Assembly (NCBI GenBank): GCA_015183035.1 | Contig: JACZZP010000010.1 | Span: forward strand, 2,046,001 to 2,110,000 | Origin: Meloidogyne chitwoodi | Lineage: Eukaryota > Nematoda > Chromadorea > Rhabditida > Meloidogynidae | Reading direction: 5' to 3' | DNA: 64,000 nucleotides | Shown here: positions 27,146-37,605 of the stretch, one piece after another | Numbering within the stretch: the stretch's first letter is position 1 | Layout of the letters: every line of letters starts with the position of its first letter | The notes under the pieces: generated by a model | The model's input: the letters and a program-made list of their open reading frames with translations, nothing else | Told to the model about the DNA's origin: nothing | The model's database searches: none | Made by a program: the position numbers and the translations under genes

Positions 27146-30100
27146 TTAATTAAAAATAATAAGAGAATATCTTTTTATAAAAACAGTCACTTTTATGAAT
27201 TCTTTTGAGGAACCTAAAAATATTAAAAAATTATTTTTTAAATTTTTAAAAATTATAACCTTAATTGTAACAGTCTTAACTTCAGTATATGCCTCTAAAC
27301 CATATTCACCAAGTTCTCGACCAATGCCTGACATTTTGTATCCTCCAAATGGTGCAGCAGGATCAAAAACATCATAACAGTTTACCCTAAATAAATAAAT
27401 AAAATTTGAAAATAATTTTTATAAGTGAAGCAAATTAAAAAATTAAGCAGAAAATAAAAAGTGAAGCAAAATGAAAATTGAAACAAAAAATAAAAAGTTA
27501 AGCAAATTAAATAAGTGAAACAAAATAAAAACTGAAGCAGAAATTAAAAAAATGAAGCAAATAAAAACTAAAAAAACCTCTCACCAAACAGTTCCAGCTC
27601 TAATATTATTAGCAACATATAATGCTTTATCCATGTCTTGAGTAACAACACCTGCAGCTAATCCATAGCATGTTTCATTCGCTTTTTCTACAAGGTCTTT
27701 TATATCATTAAATTTAATAATTGACATAACTGGGCCAAAAATCTTTAAAAAAATAAAATAATATTTTTTTAATATTTTAAACCTCTTCTTGAGCAATTTT
27801 CATTTCAGATTTAACATCAGAAAATATTGTTGGTTGAACAAAATAACCATTTTCTTTTCCATTATATTTTACTCCTCCAGTAACTAATTTTGCACCTTCT
27901 TTTTTACCATATTCAATTAAATTTAGAATTTTACGTTCTTGATCTTGATCAATTTGTGGGCCTTGATTAACATTTAAATCAAAAGGATTGCCTAATACAC
28001 GTTGTTCAGCAAGAATCTTTAAAAAAATAAATAAACTTGAATTTAAAAATAAATAAACTTGAATTTAAAAATAAATAAACTTGAATCTAAAAATAAATAA
28101 ACTTGAATCTAAAAATAAATAAACTTGAATCTAAAAATAAATAAACTTGAATCTAAAAATAAATAAACTTGAATCTAAAAATAAATAAACTTGAATCTAA
28201 AAATAAATAAACTTGAATCTAAAAATAAATAAACTTGAATCTAAAAATAAATAAACTTGCTAACCTTAGAACGTTCCACAAATTCATCATAAATTTTAGA
28301 CTCAACAAAAGTTCTTGAACCAGCACAACAACACTGTCCTTGATTGAAAAAAAGTCCAAAAGCAGCCTGTTCTATTGCAAGATTCATATCAGCATCAGAA
28401 AAAATTATATTTGGACTTTTCCCTCCGAGTTCAAGTGTTATTCTATTTTTCAAAATTAATTAATTAATTTCTTTTAACTTTATTTTTTACCTTTTTAAAT
28501 TAGATGTAGAACATTCTCGTTTAACTTGTAATCCAACTTCAGTAGAACCAGTAAATGCAACTAAAAAATTAAACTTTAAATAATAAACTTGGGTAAATGT
28601 CCAGTTGGCGGTCCACCTATGCGCCTTCTTTTTTCTGCGCCGAAAAAATACTCTAGACTGACTTGATTGATATTGCCCCAAGAAAAACTTTGATGTGTAA
28701 AGGCGAGTTAAATTTGATTTTTTAATTTTGTCTACGTTTCAAACTCTATTAGGAGTGTTTTTATTACTTCTTCATTTTTGGGCCCATGGCTGGTTGGTCT
28801 TGGCAAATACTTGGATCTATTCATTGAAATTCCTCTCTAATGTATGATTTCCATTGATCAGAAAACACCACTTGACAAAATAGTTTCACACTTTAGAGTA
28901 AATTTTAATGAATAGATTCAAGTTTGAAGACCAACCCATGGGCCCAAAAATGAAGAAGTAATAAAGCACTCCTAATAGATCCAAGTTTGACGCGTTTCCA
29001 GCAAACTTCAATCTTTATTAACTTTTTTTAACATCAAAGTTTTTCTTGTGGCAATATCAATCAAGTCAGTCCAGAGTATTTTTTCGGCGCAGAAAAAAGA
29101 AGGCGCATAGGTTGACCGCCAACTGGACATTTACCATAAACTTGAAGCAATATATAAAAAAGTTGAGTGTCAACCTTTAAGTTTCTATTAGTTTTTGAAC
29201 TATAACTTTTTTTCTTTTTTAGATAAAAATTTTTTCCCAAGTCGATTTTGTAAAAAATTTTTTCCTCTATCGAAAGGAATCAAGAAAATTAAATTTGGAC
29301 CATTTTTCAAAAAGTTATAAAGGTTGGCACTCAACCGTCCATTTTTATTAAAAAAAATTTACTTATTGTTAGGTTATAATAAACTTTAAATAAAAATAAA
29401 CCTTTATCTACATTAGGATGTGTAGCAAGAGCCTTCCCAGCTGTTGGTCCATAACCTGGCACAATATTTACAACGCCAGGAGGGAATCCAGCCTAAACTT
29501 TTAAAAATAAAATTAAAAAAAAAATAAAAAACCTCTTTAATTAAATTAGCAATGTATAAAGCAGTTAATGGAGTTTGTTCTGCAGGTTTTAAAATAATTG
29601 TGTTACCCATAGCAAGTGCTGGTGCTAATTTCCAAGATTGCATTAATATTGGGAAATTCCAAGGAATTATTTGGCCTTTTTTGTTAAATTAAAATTAAAA
29701 AAAAATAAAATAAGTTACTAACCAACAACACCCACAGGCTCATGACGTGTATAACAAAAATAATCTCCTCTAATAGGAATAGTTTTCCCGTGGTTTTTAT
29801 CTGCCCAACCAGCATAATATCGGTAAACGGCAACAGCCATTGGAAGATCAGCTAAATTTATAAATTTAATAAAAAATATTTAAATTAAAAAAAAATACCC
29901 AAATAAGAATCTTTATAAGGCTTTCCATTGTCCAGTGTCTCTAAAGAGGCCAACTCACAAGCATCTCTTTCAATTAATGAAGCTAATTTATTTAGTAAAA
30001 CTCCACGTGCTGAAGCATCCATACGACGCCATTCTGAACCTAATTTGAAGGCATCACAGGCTGCCTAAAAAATTAATATTCTAGTATGAAAATAATTCTA

Positions 30101-30593
30101 AAAAAATTAATATATTAAAAAAAAATTTAATATTAAAAAACTAAATCTTTATTAAAAACAATAAATAAAAAAACCATCTCTGGGCATCGAACCCATGACC
30201 TAGTAAAGTCCCACCTAAAACTCTCACCACCAAACCACAACTACACTCTAATTTTTAGATTAAAAATGCTTAAATACTCTAAGTGAAATTAAAAACCTTG
30301 ACAGCCTCATCAATATCAGCCTTATCCCCTTCCTGTACATCAGCAATTTTAGTTTTATTCGTCGGATTAATAGTAGGAAAGGTTTTTCCACTTTTAGAGT
30401 TGTGCCACTCGTTATTTACAAAAATCTGACATTTTTCAAGTAATTTTAAAAACAAAAATTAAAAAAAAACCTGTGTAAATTTCGGTTTATTTTCCCAAAC
30501 AGGTTTAGGTGCTGGAATAGCAGCAAAACCACGAATATTTGAAAAAGTTAAAAGTTGAGTATTTTTGCTTACAATTCTTACACTTTTCAGCAT
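27146..30593 (-). CDS. alh-1: Mitochondrial aldehyde dehydrogenase (ALDH2 class)
   Basis: NAD-dependent oxidation of aldehydes to acids. The start at 30593 gives a basic, Ser/Thr-rich leader like a mitochondrial targeting peptide. About eleven short exons on the minus strand encode the whole family: [20 protein letters not shown] (NAD-binding fold), FTGSTEVG, the general-base glutamate in LELGGKSPN (exon 28241-28453), the catalytic Cys in [20 protein letters not shown], and [18 protein letters not shown] near the C-terminus. Where the family normally stops (EVKTVTIK plus a few residues), this frame runs on about 35 hydrophobic and basic residues to a TAA at 27146, next to the foldback element. 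Introns carry a tRNA-like element, a foldback element, a terminal-repeat element and two tandem arrays. Confidence 0.92.
27420..27575. repeat. Degenerate GAAGCAAA tandem repeat in ALDH intron
   Basis: About six diverged copies of a roughly 27-bp unit centred on AAAAGTGAAGCAAA lie in the 3'-most intron of the dehydrogenase gene. On the gene's strand this reads as repeated TTTGCTTCACTTTT. Confidence 0.6.
28028..28258. repeat. 22-bp tandem array filling an ALDH intron
   Basis: About ten copies of a 22-bp unit (core ATAAATAAACTTGAATC) make up essentially the whole intron between the exon with the catalytic Cys and the next one. On the gene's strand eight or so copies contain TTTTTAGATTC. The real downstream exon also begins with ATTC after an AAAG acceptor, so every unit mimics the true 3' splice site. 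Confidence 0.85.
28592..29136. mobile_element. 545-bp foldback MITE with 9-bp target duplication (MULE-like)
   Basis: The termini are GGTAAATGTCCAGTTGGCGG and its complement. The whole element is an inverted repeat, including an internal GGGCCCATGG segment and its complement. It is flanked by an exact 9-bp direct repeat ATAAACTTG (28583-28591 and 29137-29145), a length typical of Mutator-like elements. No coding capacity. It lies inside a dehydrogenase intron and shares its first 16 terminal bases with the element at 35759-36331. Confidence 0.88.
29162..29341. mobile_element. 180-bp element with TTGAGTG(C/T)CAACC inverted ends
   Basis: The left end GTTGAGTGTCAACCTTTAA and right end TTAAAGG-like/GGTTGGCACTCAACCGTCC are inverted repeats. 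The interior has the ATAACTTTTTTTCTTTTTTAG and TCCTCTATCGA modules shared with 30860-31012. It is intronic in the dehydrogenase gene. Confidence 0.65.
30172..30248 (-). repeat. tRNA-like Pol III element in ALDH intron
   Basis: On the minus strand there is an A-box-like TGGTTTGGTGGTGA and a B box GGGTTCGATGCCC. The T-arm pairs better here (TGGGTTCGATGCCCA) but the acceptor stem does not. It is intronic and in the sense orientation of the dehydrogenase gene. Confidence 0.6.
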
Positions 30594-32243
30594 TTTTAAA
30601 TAATAAAAATCTAAAAAATAATTTTAAAAGAAAAGATCAGCAGTTTTTGATAAAAATTATCTAAATAAAATTAAAAAAGTAAACATAAACAAGAAAGTAA
30701 AAATTAAATCGATTATTAAACTCTCCTTTGATTGTAATTAAATAGTTTCACTTTACACTTTATTATTTCAACGAAAATAATACGGCTTTTTTGAATAAGA
30801 CTGTTCAGTGCGATGAGTTGAGAGTTTAATCCGTTAAGAGTTTTGTTATTTGAGTATCACATTAGTTTTTGAACTATAACTTTTTTTCTTTTTTAGATAA
30901 AAATTTTTATTCAAGTCATTTTGTAGCAAATTTTCTCCTCTATCGATGACATCAATAAAATTAAATTTGGACAATTTTTCAAAAAGTTATTAAGGTTGGC
31001 ACTCAACTGTCCAATTTTTTAAAAATAAAATTTTTATTTTTTATTTTGTATTTATTAATAAATCTTTTAATTATATATTCTAATTAAATTTTTTTTTAAT
31101 TTTTACACGCATTAGAAACTAATTATAGCCATAATACCTATTTAATGCAGACAAAAAATTTAAAAATCTAAAAAAAAATTTATTAATAAAATAAAAAATT
31201 TTTTTCTTTTCAAGAAAACATTAATTTTTCTTTTTTTTTTAATTTAAATAAAAAAAAACAATATTTTTTCTTATTTTTAAATTATATCCTTTCCCCTCAA
31301 TGTGTAAAAAAAAATTCATCCAAACGTAAAATTAACACCTACAAATATTTTATTTTCTTTTATTTTTTGTCAAGCTTATAAAATAAATTAAAATTATAAC
31401 TTAAAAGTTTTATGACGCGAAACATGCGGAAATAATAAGATGAAAAGATAAGGGTTATTTCGGCGCGAGAAATAAAAATTAATTAATTTAATAAATCTCG
31501 CGATGAAACGACCAATTCGAAAATATTTAATTTTTAAATTTTTTTAAATTTAATTTATTTAATAATATTTTACAAATTATTTTTGCTATATAATTCTTAA
31601 TTAATTATTTAAATTTAAACAAGAAACGGAAATACCTAAATAATATTATTATTTATTAATTATTTTTTACCATAAAAAGCAAATAACCATAAATAATTAA
31701 TTTGCCTTTAAAAAAGGGAAGAATAAATTAATAAATAAATTATTTATTTAAATATGTTAATTTTCTTTTTTGTTAATTTTATTTATTTAATTCTAATTTA
31801 TTCTAATTTTATTTGCCCATAAGAAACTTCTCAAACACTCGGCACCCAAAACTTAAAAAATTGTTATAAAGTCCAAACATGCCATAAAATTATAAAATTT
31901 TATATAAATATATTTCAAAGTGTTAACCACTTTTATTAAAAATTTCAAAATTTTTGAGTAAATATTTCACAAGGTATGGTTAAAAAACTAATTAAAATCA
32001 TCATGTTTTTTAGCTTGACATTTTCGACCATAATTTCGAAAATACCTAACCAAAAATTCTGAAATTTTTAGACAAGGAAGGTATCATAAATAAGAATATT
32101 TGTGCAACTTTTTACAAATTTGGATTCATCGATAACATTTTTATAAGCTCGCACCGAAACGTCCTTTCCGTTAAAACATGAGAAACTTGTTTAAAATTTT
32201 CTATTTTAATTTTAATATATTAAAAAAAATTTTTAAAGACAAA
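30594..32243. other. Divergent intergenic region (ALDH / secreted gene)
   Basis: Shared 5' region of the dehydrogenase gene (-) and the first secreted-protein gene (+). It contains a partial copy of the ATAACTTTTTT/CTCTATC repeat ending in GGCACTCAACTGTCC (about 30860-31012) and, 80 bp before the secreted-gene ATG, GCACCGAAACGTCC (32151-32164). The rest is AT-rich without coding signal. Confidence 0.5.
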
Positions 32244-33026
32244 ATGCCATCAAAAATAAATTTTTCTTTCCAAATAATACTAATTTTATTATTATTAATT
32301 TCGACAAGTCAATCAGTTTTTTACAGAAAAATTCCTTTTAAATATAAATCTGTAGTTGAAAAGCCTTGGTGGTTAAATACAGAAGAAGATAATAATATTG
32401 GGGGAATTATTACTAATAAAGAAGAAAAAGATGAATTAGAAGGAGAACAAAATATTGCACAATTATTAGAACAAATTGAAAGTAAAGGGCCAAAATAATC
32501 AAAAAATTTATTTAATTTTTAGAATCTTCTTTTGACGCACCTGATGAAGAAATTGAAGAATATAATTATAATAAATTGAAAGAAAAAGAAAATAAATTAC
32601 AAAAAATAAATAATAAATTAATTAAACAAAAAATAAATAAAAATGGGGAAGAAATTATTCCAAAAAATGTTTTTAATGAAAATGAAGATAATTTACCTGC
32701 ATATACACATTTAATGGCATTTAGACCAGATTATAATATTAGGCAAGTTGAAAAAAAATTTAATTTAATTTTTTTTACTCAAAGAATTGAGTAAAAGTTT
32801 ATTTAAAAATGAGGGGCTTCAAACGGGTTCGAACCTTCTCCCCCAATGGGGAAATCCAAAACACTACCACTACACCACAAACATACTTAGCTAAACAAAC
32901 TTAAATAAATATATATAATAAAGGGAAAATAAAAAAATATTTTTTAGAAACTTTGCCAGCTTTCTAAAACGTTTTCTTGATACTCGTATAATTGCTGCAA
33001 CTATGGATGATAACAACAGAAAATAA
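32244..33026 (+). CDS. Small secreted protein, function unknown
   Basis: I do not recognise this protein. The ATG at 32244 gives a clear signal peptide (hydrophobic core ending LLLISTSQS); an in-frame ATG at 32178 would only add a basic, hydrophobic stretch before it. Exons 32244-32481, 32523-32742 and 32948-33026 join in frame. After the signal there is a Trp-containing segment (VEKPWWLNTEED), an acidic then Lys/Asn-rich middle, and a conserved-looking tail ending FLKRFLDTRIIAATMDDNNR. The second intron uses a GC donor in an otherwise ideal context (AG|GCAAGT); no GT alternative keeps the final exon in frame. It is the first of four same-strand signal-peptide genes. Possible roles include an effector or a cuticle protein. 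Confidence 0.72.
32810..32887 (-). repeat. tRNA-like Pol III element
   Basis: On the minus strand, A box TGGTGTAGTGG and B box GGTTCGAACCC. It lies in the GC-AG intron of the first secreted gene, antisense to it. Stem pairing is poor, so it is tRNA-derived rather than a working tRNA. Confidence 0.6.
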
Positions 33027-33456
33027 ATAAATTAATTATTTGAAAAATATATTAAAAAGAATAAAAAGAAAGAAAATTAAAATATTTTTAAATATTTTTA
33101 ACATTTTAAATATATTAAATTATGTTATAAATTGTTTAAATTAAAATTTTTTTAATTTTCTTTGTTAAAATTAATTTTTATGTGTCTTTTAAAGGGTTAT
33201 AAACTTTTTTTAATTTTTTTAAATGTCAACAAACAATAAAAAAATAATTTTCACTAAAAAAACTTTTTTAAACTTTTAATTGGAGCAATTAAAATAAAAA
33301 TAATCCCTCTCATCTCGTAAAAATGTCCAAAAAAAATTGAAAGAAAAAATACTCACATTTTTTTATTTATTTTTAAGTAAAATTTACTTAAAATAATTTT
33401 AAATAATTCTTATTTAAATATATACTAATAAAATAGGCAGATTTGTATTACTTAAT

Positions 33457-33525
33457 TTGTGGTGTAGTGGTAGAATGACGGATTCTCTACTAGAACGAGG
33501 GTGGTTCGATTCTTTTAAGCGTCCA
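33457..33525 (+). repeat. tRNA-like Pol III element, intergenic
   Basis: A box TGGTGTAGTGG and B box GGTTCGATTC on the plus strand, about 90 bp upstream of the next secreted-protein gene. It shares the A-box sequence with the copies at 25329, 32810, 40051 and 45729. Confidence 0.6.
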
Positions 33526-33612
33526 AAGAATTTTTTGTTTCAATTAATGTTAAATAATCAAAAATATTTTTTACATGACTTTAAAAAAATTTAGAATTTT
33601 TAGACAGTCAAA

Positions 33613-34684
33613 ATGGTTTCATTTTTAAATAATTTAATTAAACTTGAACTAATTTTGCTTTATTTTTCAATAAATTATGTCTCTTTATCTGCACTGGAAG
33701 AGAAAAGGATTAAAAAAGAAATTAAAGAAAATTTAAATCAAGAGACAAATACAAGCAGAAATACTACAGAAGAAAAAGAAAAAGGTAAAAAATAAATAAA
33801 CTTGTAAATATTAAAATAAAACTTGGCTTTTTATACTAATATTTTTATCTCAAGTTTTAAATATTTTTTAAGTTTAATCTTAAAACTTGATTAAAACTTG
33901 AAACTTATTAAAACTTACATATTTCAAGTTTATCTCACTTTTTAATATTTAAGTTTTATTTAATTAAAATAAAAGAGTTAATTAGAGTCTTGGAATTAAA
34001 ATTAAATAAATAAACTTTAATAAAAAAAGAAAAACAAGTAAATGAACGTTATGAAAAATACTTGGCACAGCGAAAACGTATACTTGATAAAGAAAAAAAT
34101 GAAACTGAAAAAACAGAATTAACAACAACAACAAGAACAAGTGAAAAACATAAAGAAAAAGATGAAGAACAAGTTTTGGATGAAAGGTAGGAGATAGTTT
34201 TTAATAAAAATGGGAACGAAATGTCCATTTTTAGAGTTTTGACGAAATGTCCATTTTTAGAGTTTTGACTAAATGTCCATTTTTAGAGTTTTGACTAAAT
34301 GTCCATTAATAAATTAATTTTAAGAAATCCAATAGTTGGAAATGAATATCAAGAATCTCCTACATATTATCAACAACAATACCCTTATTACTACCAAAGT
34401 TACCGTCCTTATCAACAAAATCAAAATTATTATGGTTATTGTGGGAATAATCAACAACAACAATATTATTATTATCCAAGTTATAATTATCCTTACTACG
34501 GTATGTGAAAATTGAAAAATAAAATACAAAAACACAAACAGGTTCAACATATCAACAACCTTCATGGGGAGGAGGTTCTTGGCCAGGCAATTTATTCAAT
34601 TTAGGACTTGGTGGTGGATTTAATATAGGCCCACCTGGAGGAGGAATAGGTGTTGGGACAGGATTTGATGTTAATATTGGATAA
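33613..34684 (+). CDS. Secreted Tyr/Gln/Gly-rich protein
   Basis: Exons 33613-33784, 34030-34186, 34325-34500 and 34542-34684 join in frame. A signal peptide (LILLYFSINYVSLSA) is followed by a Lys/Glu-rich linker with NTS/NTT sequons, then a Tyr/Gln-rich block (YYQQQYPYYYQSYRPYQQN), then a Gly/Pro-rich tail (GGGFNIGPPGGGIGVG) ending in a TAA. The composition resembles structural or adhesive extracellular proteins of nematode cuticle or eggshell, but no named family is recognised. Intron 2 holds a 26-bp tandem repeat. The last exon and its 3' flank are duplicated at 37606-37860. Confidence 0.8.
34212..34305. repeat. 26-bp tandem repeat in intron
   Basis: Three and a half copies of a 26-bp unit (AAATGTCCATTTTTAGAG plus TTTTGAC) directly precede the third exon of the Tyr/Gln-rich gene. 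Each copy contains ATTTTTAG, a nematode-like splice acceptor. The last copy is truncated at the real acceptor. Confidence 0.85.
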
Positions 34685-35037
34685 TAACAAAATAATAAAA
34701 GAAAATAAAATTTTAAATTAACGCATGGTCGTTTCGGTGCGAGTGTGTAATAAATTTATAGTTTGTAGTTTATATTAAAATTTATATTGTCTGGAATAGA
34801 TTTTTAAAATTAATTTATTTTAAAAAGTGCATTCACAATGTGTTCACCTTAAAGTGTCTTATGAAAAGAGAAAGGGCATTGTTTTAAATCATATGTCCTT
34901 TTTTCTCTTATTTATAAAATGTTATGCCATCTCAATAAATATTTTATTTCTCTCTTCACTTTAAAAATTAAAAAAAGGACCCTATGGCTAAAAGTTAACA
35001 CAAAACTCATTACCGCACCAAAACGTCCCACTAAAAA
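34685..35037. other. Intergenic region between secreted genes
   Basis: AT-rich, no coding signal. It holds GGTCGTTTCGGTGC (34727-34740) and, just before the next ATG, GCACCAAAACGTCC (35015-35028). These are opposite-strand versions of the same box and could be the ends of an old roughly 300-bp element. Confidence 0.5.
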
Positions 35038-36910
35038 ATGTTAAAAAAATTAAAAAGGAAAATTTTATTAATTTTTGTATTATTTTTGTTTATTAATGTA
35101 GCAATATGTAAAAAAGAAGAAACAAAAAGTCTTTTAAAAAATCAAGAAAAAAACGAATTTTTTGATTCTTTAAAATTAGAAGGAAAAAACGTAACGTTTC
35201 AGTGCCAAAACAATATCCTCGCGTTTTTACTGAATTAGAATTTTTTGAAATTTTGTATTAGAGAACCTTATTAAAATTTTTTTAAAGATTTGATATTTAA
35301 AAGTTAAAGATAAGTTGATCAATTAAAGTGGTGATATTTTGGACATAACAAATTTTACATTTTTTGGCATAACATCCCAAATAATTAACAAAAAATTATG
35401 AAATTAAATTTACTCTTAGATTACTTAAAAACAATATTTATACAAAATTTCACATTTTTAAGTTTTAAATTCGCAAAGTTATAAGCGTCGAAAAGATAAT
35501 TGGCACTGAAACGTACAAAAAACAAAGGAAAACAAAGAAAACGATTTTAATGAAGATTTTTTAGAAAATACTAGAAAAAATGTAGAAAAATTTGATAAAA
35601 ATAAAGAAAAAATAAAAAATGCTTTAAAAAATATAAAATGGCAAAATATTGAGTTAAATTCAGACAATTTTGAAAAATTTGGAAATTATTTGGAAAAACA
35701 AATAAATTTAAAAGAGGACAATGAATGGCATGAAAAAGTTACTTTATTAGAAGATAAAGGTAAATGTCCAGTTGATGTCCCACCTGTCCGCAAAGAGAAT
35801 TCGCTCTTTTCTTTCCTTCTCTTGCATTTTTGGCGTTAGGAGAAGTGCACGCTTATTTTTCCTTCTCCGCTGTAATATGCCTTTTGGCACTTTGAAAGAA
35901 AGGGATAAAATAATTAAAATTAATTGATAATAAAGTGAATACTCAACAGATCGAGGCTTTTTGGAATAGATTAAGATTCAGAATTGTCCATCAGATAAGA
36001 ATTACAGAAACTGAATTACCTAATTATTTGTCCTTTTACTGGTTCTTATCCCTTCATTATAATCCCATAAAGGTTGTTATCTACCTGATCTTCTAGAAAT
36101 ATATTTTAGAATTTTGTCCCAAATTTATGTTCTTTGATTATTAATCTTTGTTCACTTTATTATCAATTAATTTTAATTATTTTATCCCTTTCTTTCAAAG
36201 TGCCAAAAGGCATATTACAGCGGAGAAGGAAAAATAAGCGTGCACTTGTCCTAACTCCAAAAATGCAAGAGAAGGAAAGAAAAGAGCGAATTCTCTTTGC
36301 GGACAGGTGGGACATCAACTGGACATTTACCGAAGATAAATTTAAAATATTGAAAAATTTTGATTTTCAAGCAATTTTAAAAATACGTGAAATTTGTGGA
36401 AATATTGAAAATATTTTTAGTGAAAATATTTATTTTCCTGCTGAAGCAAAAAGTATTTGTTTAGGGGAAAATTTTGTTGAAAAGTTTGATAAGTTGCTTA
36501 ACTATGCTGATGCCAAGTTTGAAGTAAATTTTAAATGACACTCAAAATTAAGGGCATTGAACCGTCCATATGGTTAATTAGGGTTATAATAGAAGGGAAA
36601 GTTTTTTATCTGATATCTACCGGACACTCAATAAGCGGCACCGAACTGTACGGACACTCAATTAATGGCAATGAACCGTCCTAATTTACAGTTAGGGGGT
36701 TCAGTTAGGGAGGAATTTTAAAAATAAAAAAATTTTTAATTAATTTAGACAGCAAAAACAAAAATAAACAACAACAAATTTAAAGAAATTGTAGAAGAAA
36801 CATACTTATATACAAAAAATATTCGTATAAAATTAAAAAATGTATTTAAACGTATAATAACTACTTTCATAAAAAAAGAAAAAAATCTAAATTATACAAA
36901 GCTGAATTAA
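35038..36910 (+). CDS. Secreted Lys/Glu/Asn-rich protein interrupted by intron-like elements
   Basis: No named family is recognised. Exons 35038-35190, 35528-35759, 36336-36523 and 36749-36910 join in frame into about 245 residues. There is an N-terminal signal peptide (ILLIFVLFLFINVAIC), a charged helical middle, the motif KIREICGNIENIF...AKSIC shared with the gene at 38605, and a basic C-terminal helix. Intron 1 is almost exactly a 326-bp element with GTTTCAGTGCC ends. Intron 2 is almost exactly a 573-bp foldback element flanked by a 9-bp duplication of coding sequence. Splicing at the visible GT and AG keeps the frame and adds Asp-Lys relative to the pre-insertion site. If unspliced, the gene is broken. 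Candidate parasitism effector by inference only. Confidence 0.72.
35191..35516. mobile_element. 326-bp element coinciding with an intron
   Basis: Ends GTAACGTTTCAGTGCC and GGCACTGAAACGTAC are inverted repeats, flanked on both sides by AAAAAAC (35184-35190, 35517-35523). The first two bases form the splice donor of intron 1 of the secreted gene; the acceptor lies 11 nt beyond the right end in flanking sequence (CAAAG|GAA). No coding capacity. Confidence 0.75.
35759..36331. mobile_element. 573-bp foldback introner with 9-bp target duplication
   Basis: The termini are GGTAAATGTCCAGTTGATGT and its complement; the arms pair along most of the length. It is flanked by the exact 9-bp repeat GAAGATAAA (35750-35758 and 36332-36340), which lies within coding sequence. 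The terminal GGTAAAT supplies donor G|GTAAAT, and the duplicated target supplies acceptor GAAG|ATAAA, so the predicted intron is 35760-36335. Removal leaves the reading frame intact. The terminus is shared with the element at 28592-29136. Confidence 0.9.
36623..36684. repeat. Two-copy 30-33 bp repeat carrying the GGCA..GAAC-GT box
   Basis: Two tandem copies of GGACACTCAAT..., each followed by GGCACCGAACTGTAC or GGCAATGAACCGTCC, lie within the third intron of the secreted gene. A further GGCATTGAACCGTCC is at 36553-36567. They are probably debris of the same terminal-repeat family. Confidence 0.6.
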
Positions 36911-37094
36911 AAAAAAAGAAAAGAAAATTAGTGTTTTTTAAGCTTATATTATGTTTTGTAAAAACTAAAATTATATAAACTATTTTTTTATTGTAAATAT
37001 ATTTTTTTAATTTCAAAAGTAAAGTTTTCTTTCTTTTTTTTTGTAAAATATATTTATAATTTAATTAATTGTAATTAAAAAAATAAGCGGTAAA

Positions 37095-37436
37095 GGACGC
37101 TTCAGAGTCGGCCGATTCATAGTAGCTCATATAACTTTTTTCATTTTAAACCTTTTCAGGTAATTTTTATTTCATTCGAAAGAGCTCGAAAAGTAGTCTT
37201 TTCACTAATTTGACCGATCAGATCAATTTATTTTAAAAAAAGTTACGCCCGAAAAACGCGAAAATAACGATTCACTTTTAGCAAGCTGTAACTTTTTGTT
37301 GTGTGATCAGATTTATAGTTACAATTGGTTAAATTAATCCTCTTATTGGATGCTTTCGATTAATAAAAGAACTGTTCAGATAGGTTAAAAATTAAAAAAG
37401 TTATGGCCAAAAATAACCTGCTACACTGAATCGTCC
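37095..37436. mobile_element. 342-bp element with GGACG-TTCAGTG ends
   Basis: Left end GGACGCTTCAGAGTC and right end TACACTGAATCGTCC are imperfect inverted repeats. The interior has repeated ATAACTTTTTT/GTAACTTTTTG and GTTATGGCC modules on alternating strands. It is less AT-rich than its surroundings. No target duplication is clear. Confidence 0.6.
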
Positions 37437-37605
37437 TCCTACACGAAAATAAGGGAATCACCCGAACAGGCGCATGTATATTCTCTCGCTTTCTTTTTTA
37501 TCTCTAATTCTCTCCATTAGATTGCGCGCCTAGATGCCCGCACCTAGTCGGCCGGCAGCACCTAGTCGGTGTACCAACAAAATAAACAATAAACTTGAAT
37601 TTTGT

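Noticed and set aside
28028..28258. CRISPR-like array
   Set aside because: Units are head-to-tail with no unique spacers, in a eukaryotic intron; a simple tandem repeat.
36134..36538. Open frame starting inside the 573-bp element and running into the secreted-protein exon
   Set aside because: Its 5' half is element sequence; only the part from 36336 is the real exon.
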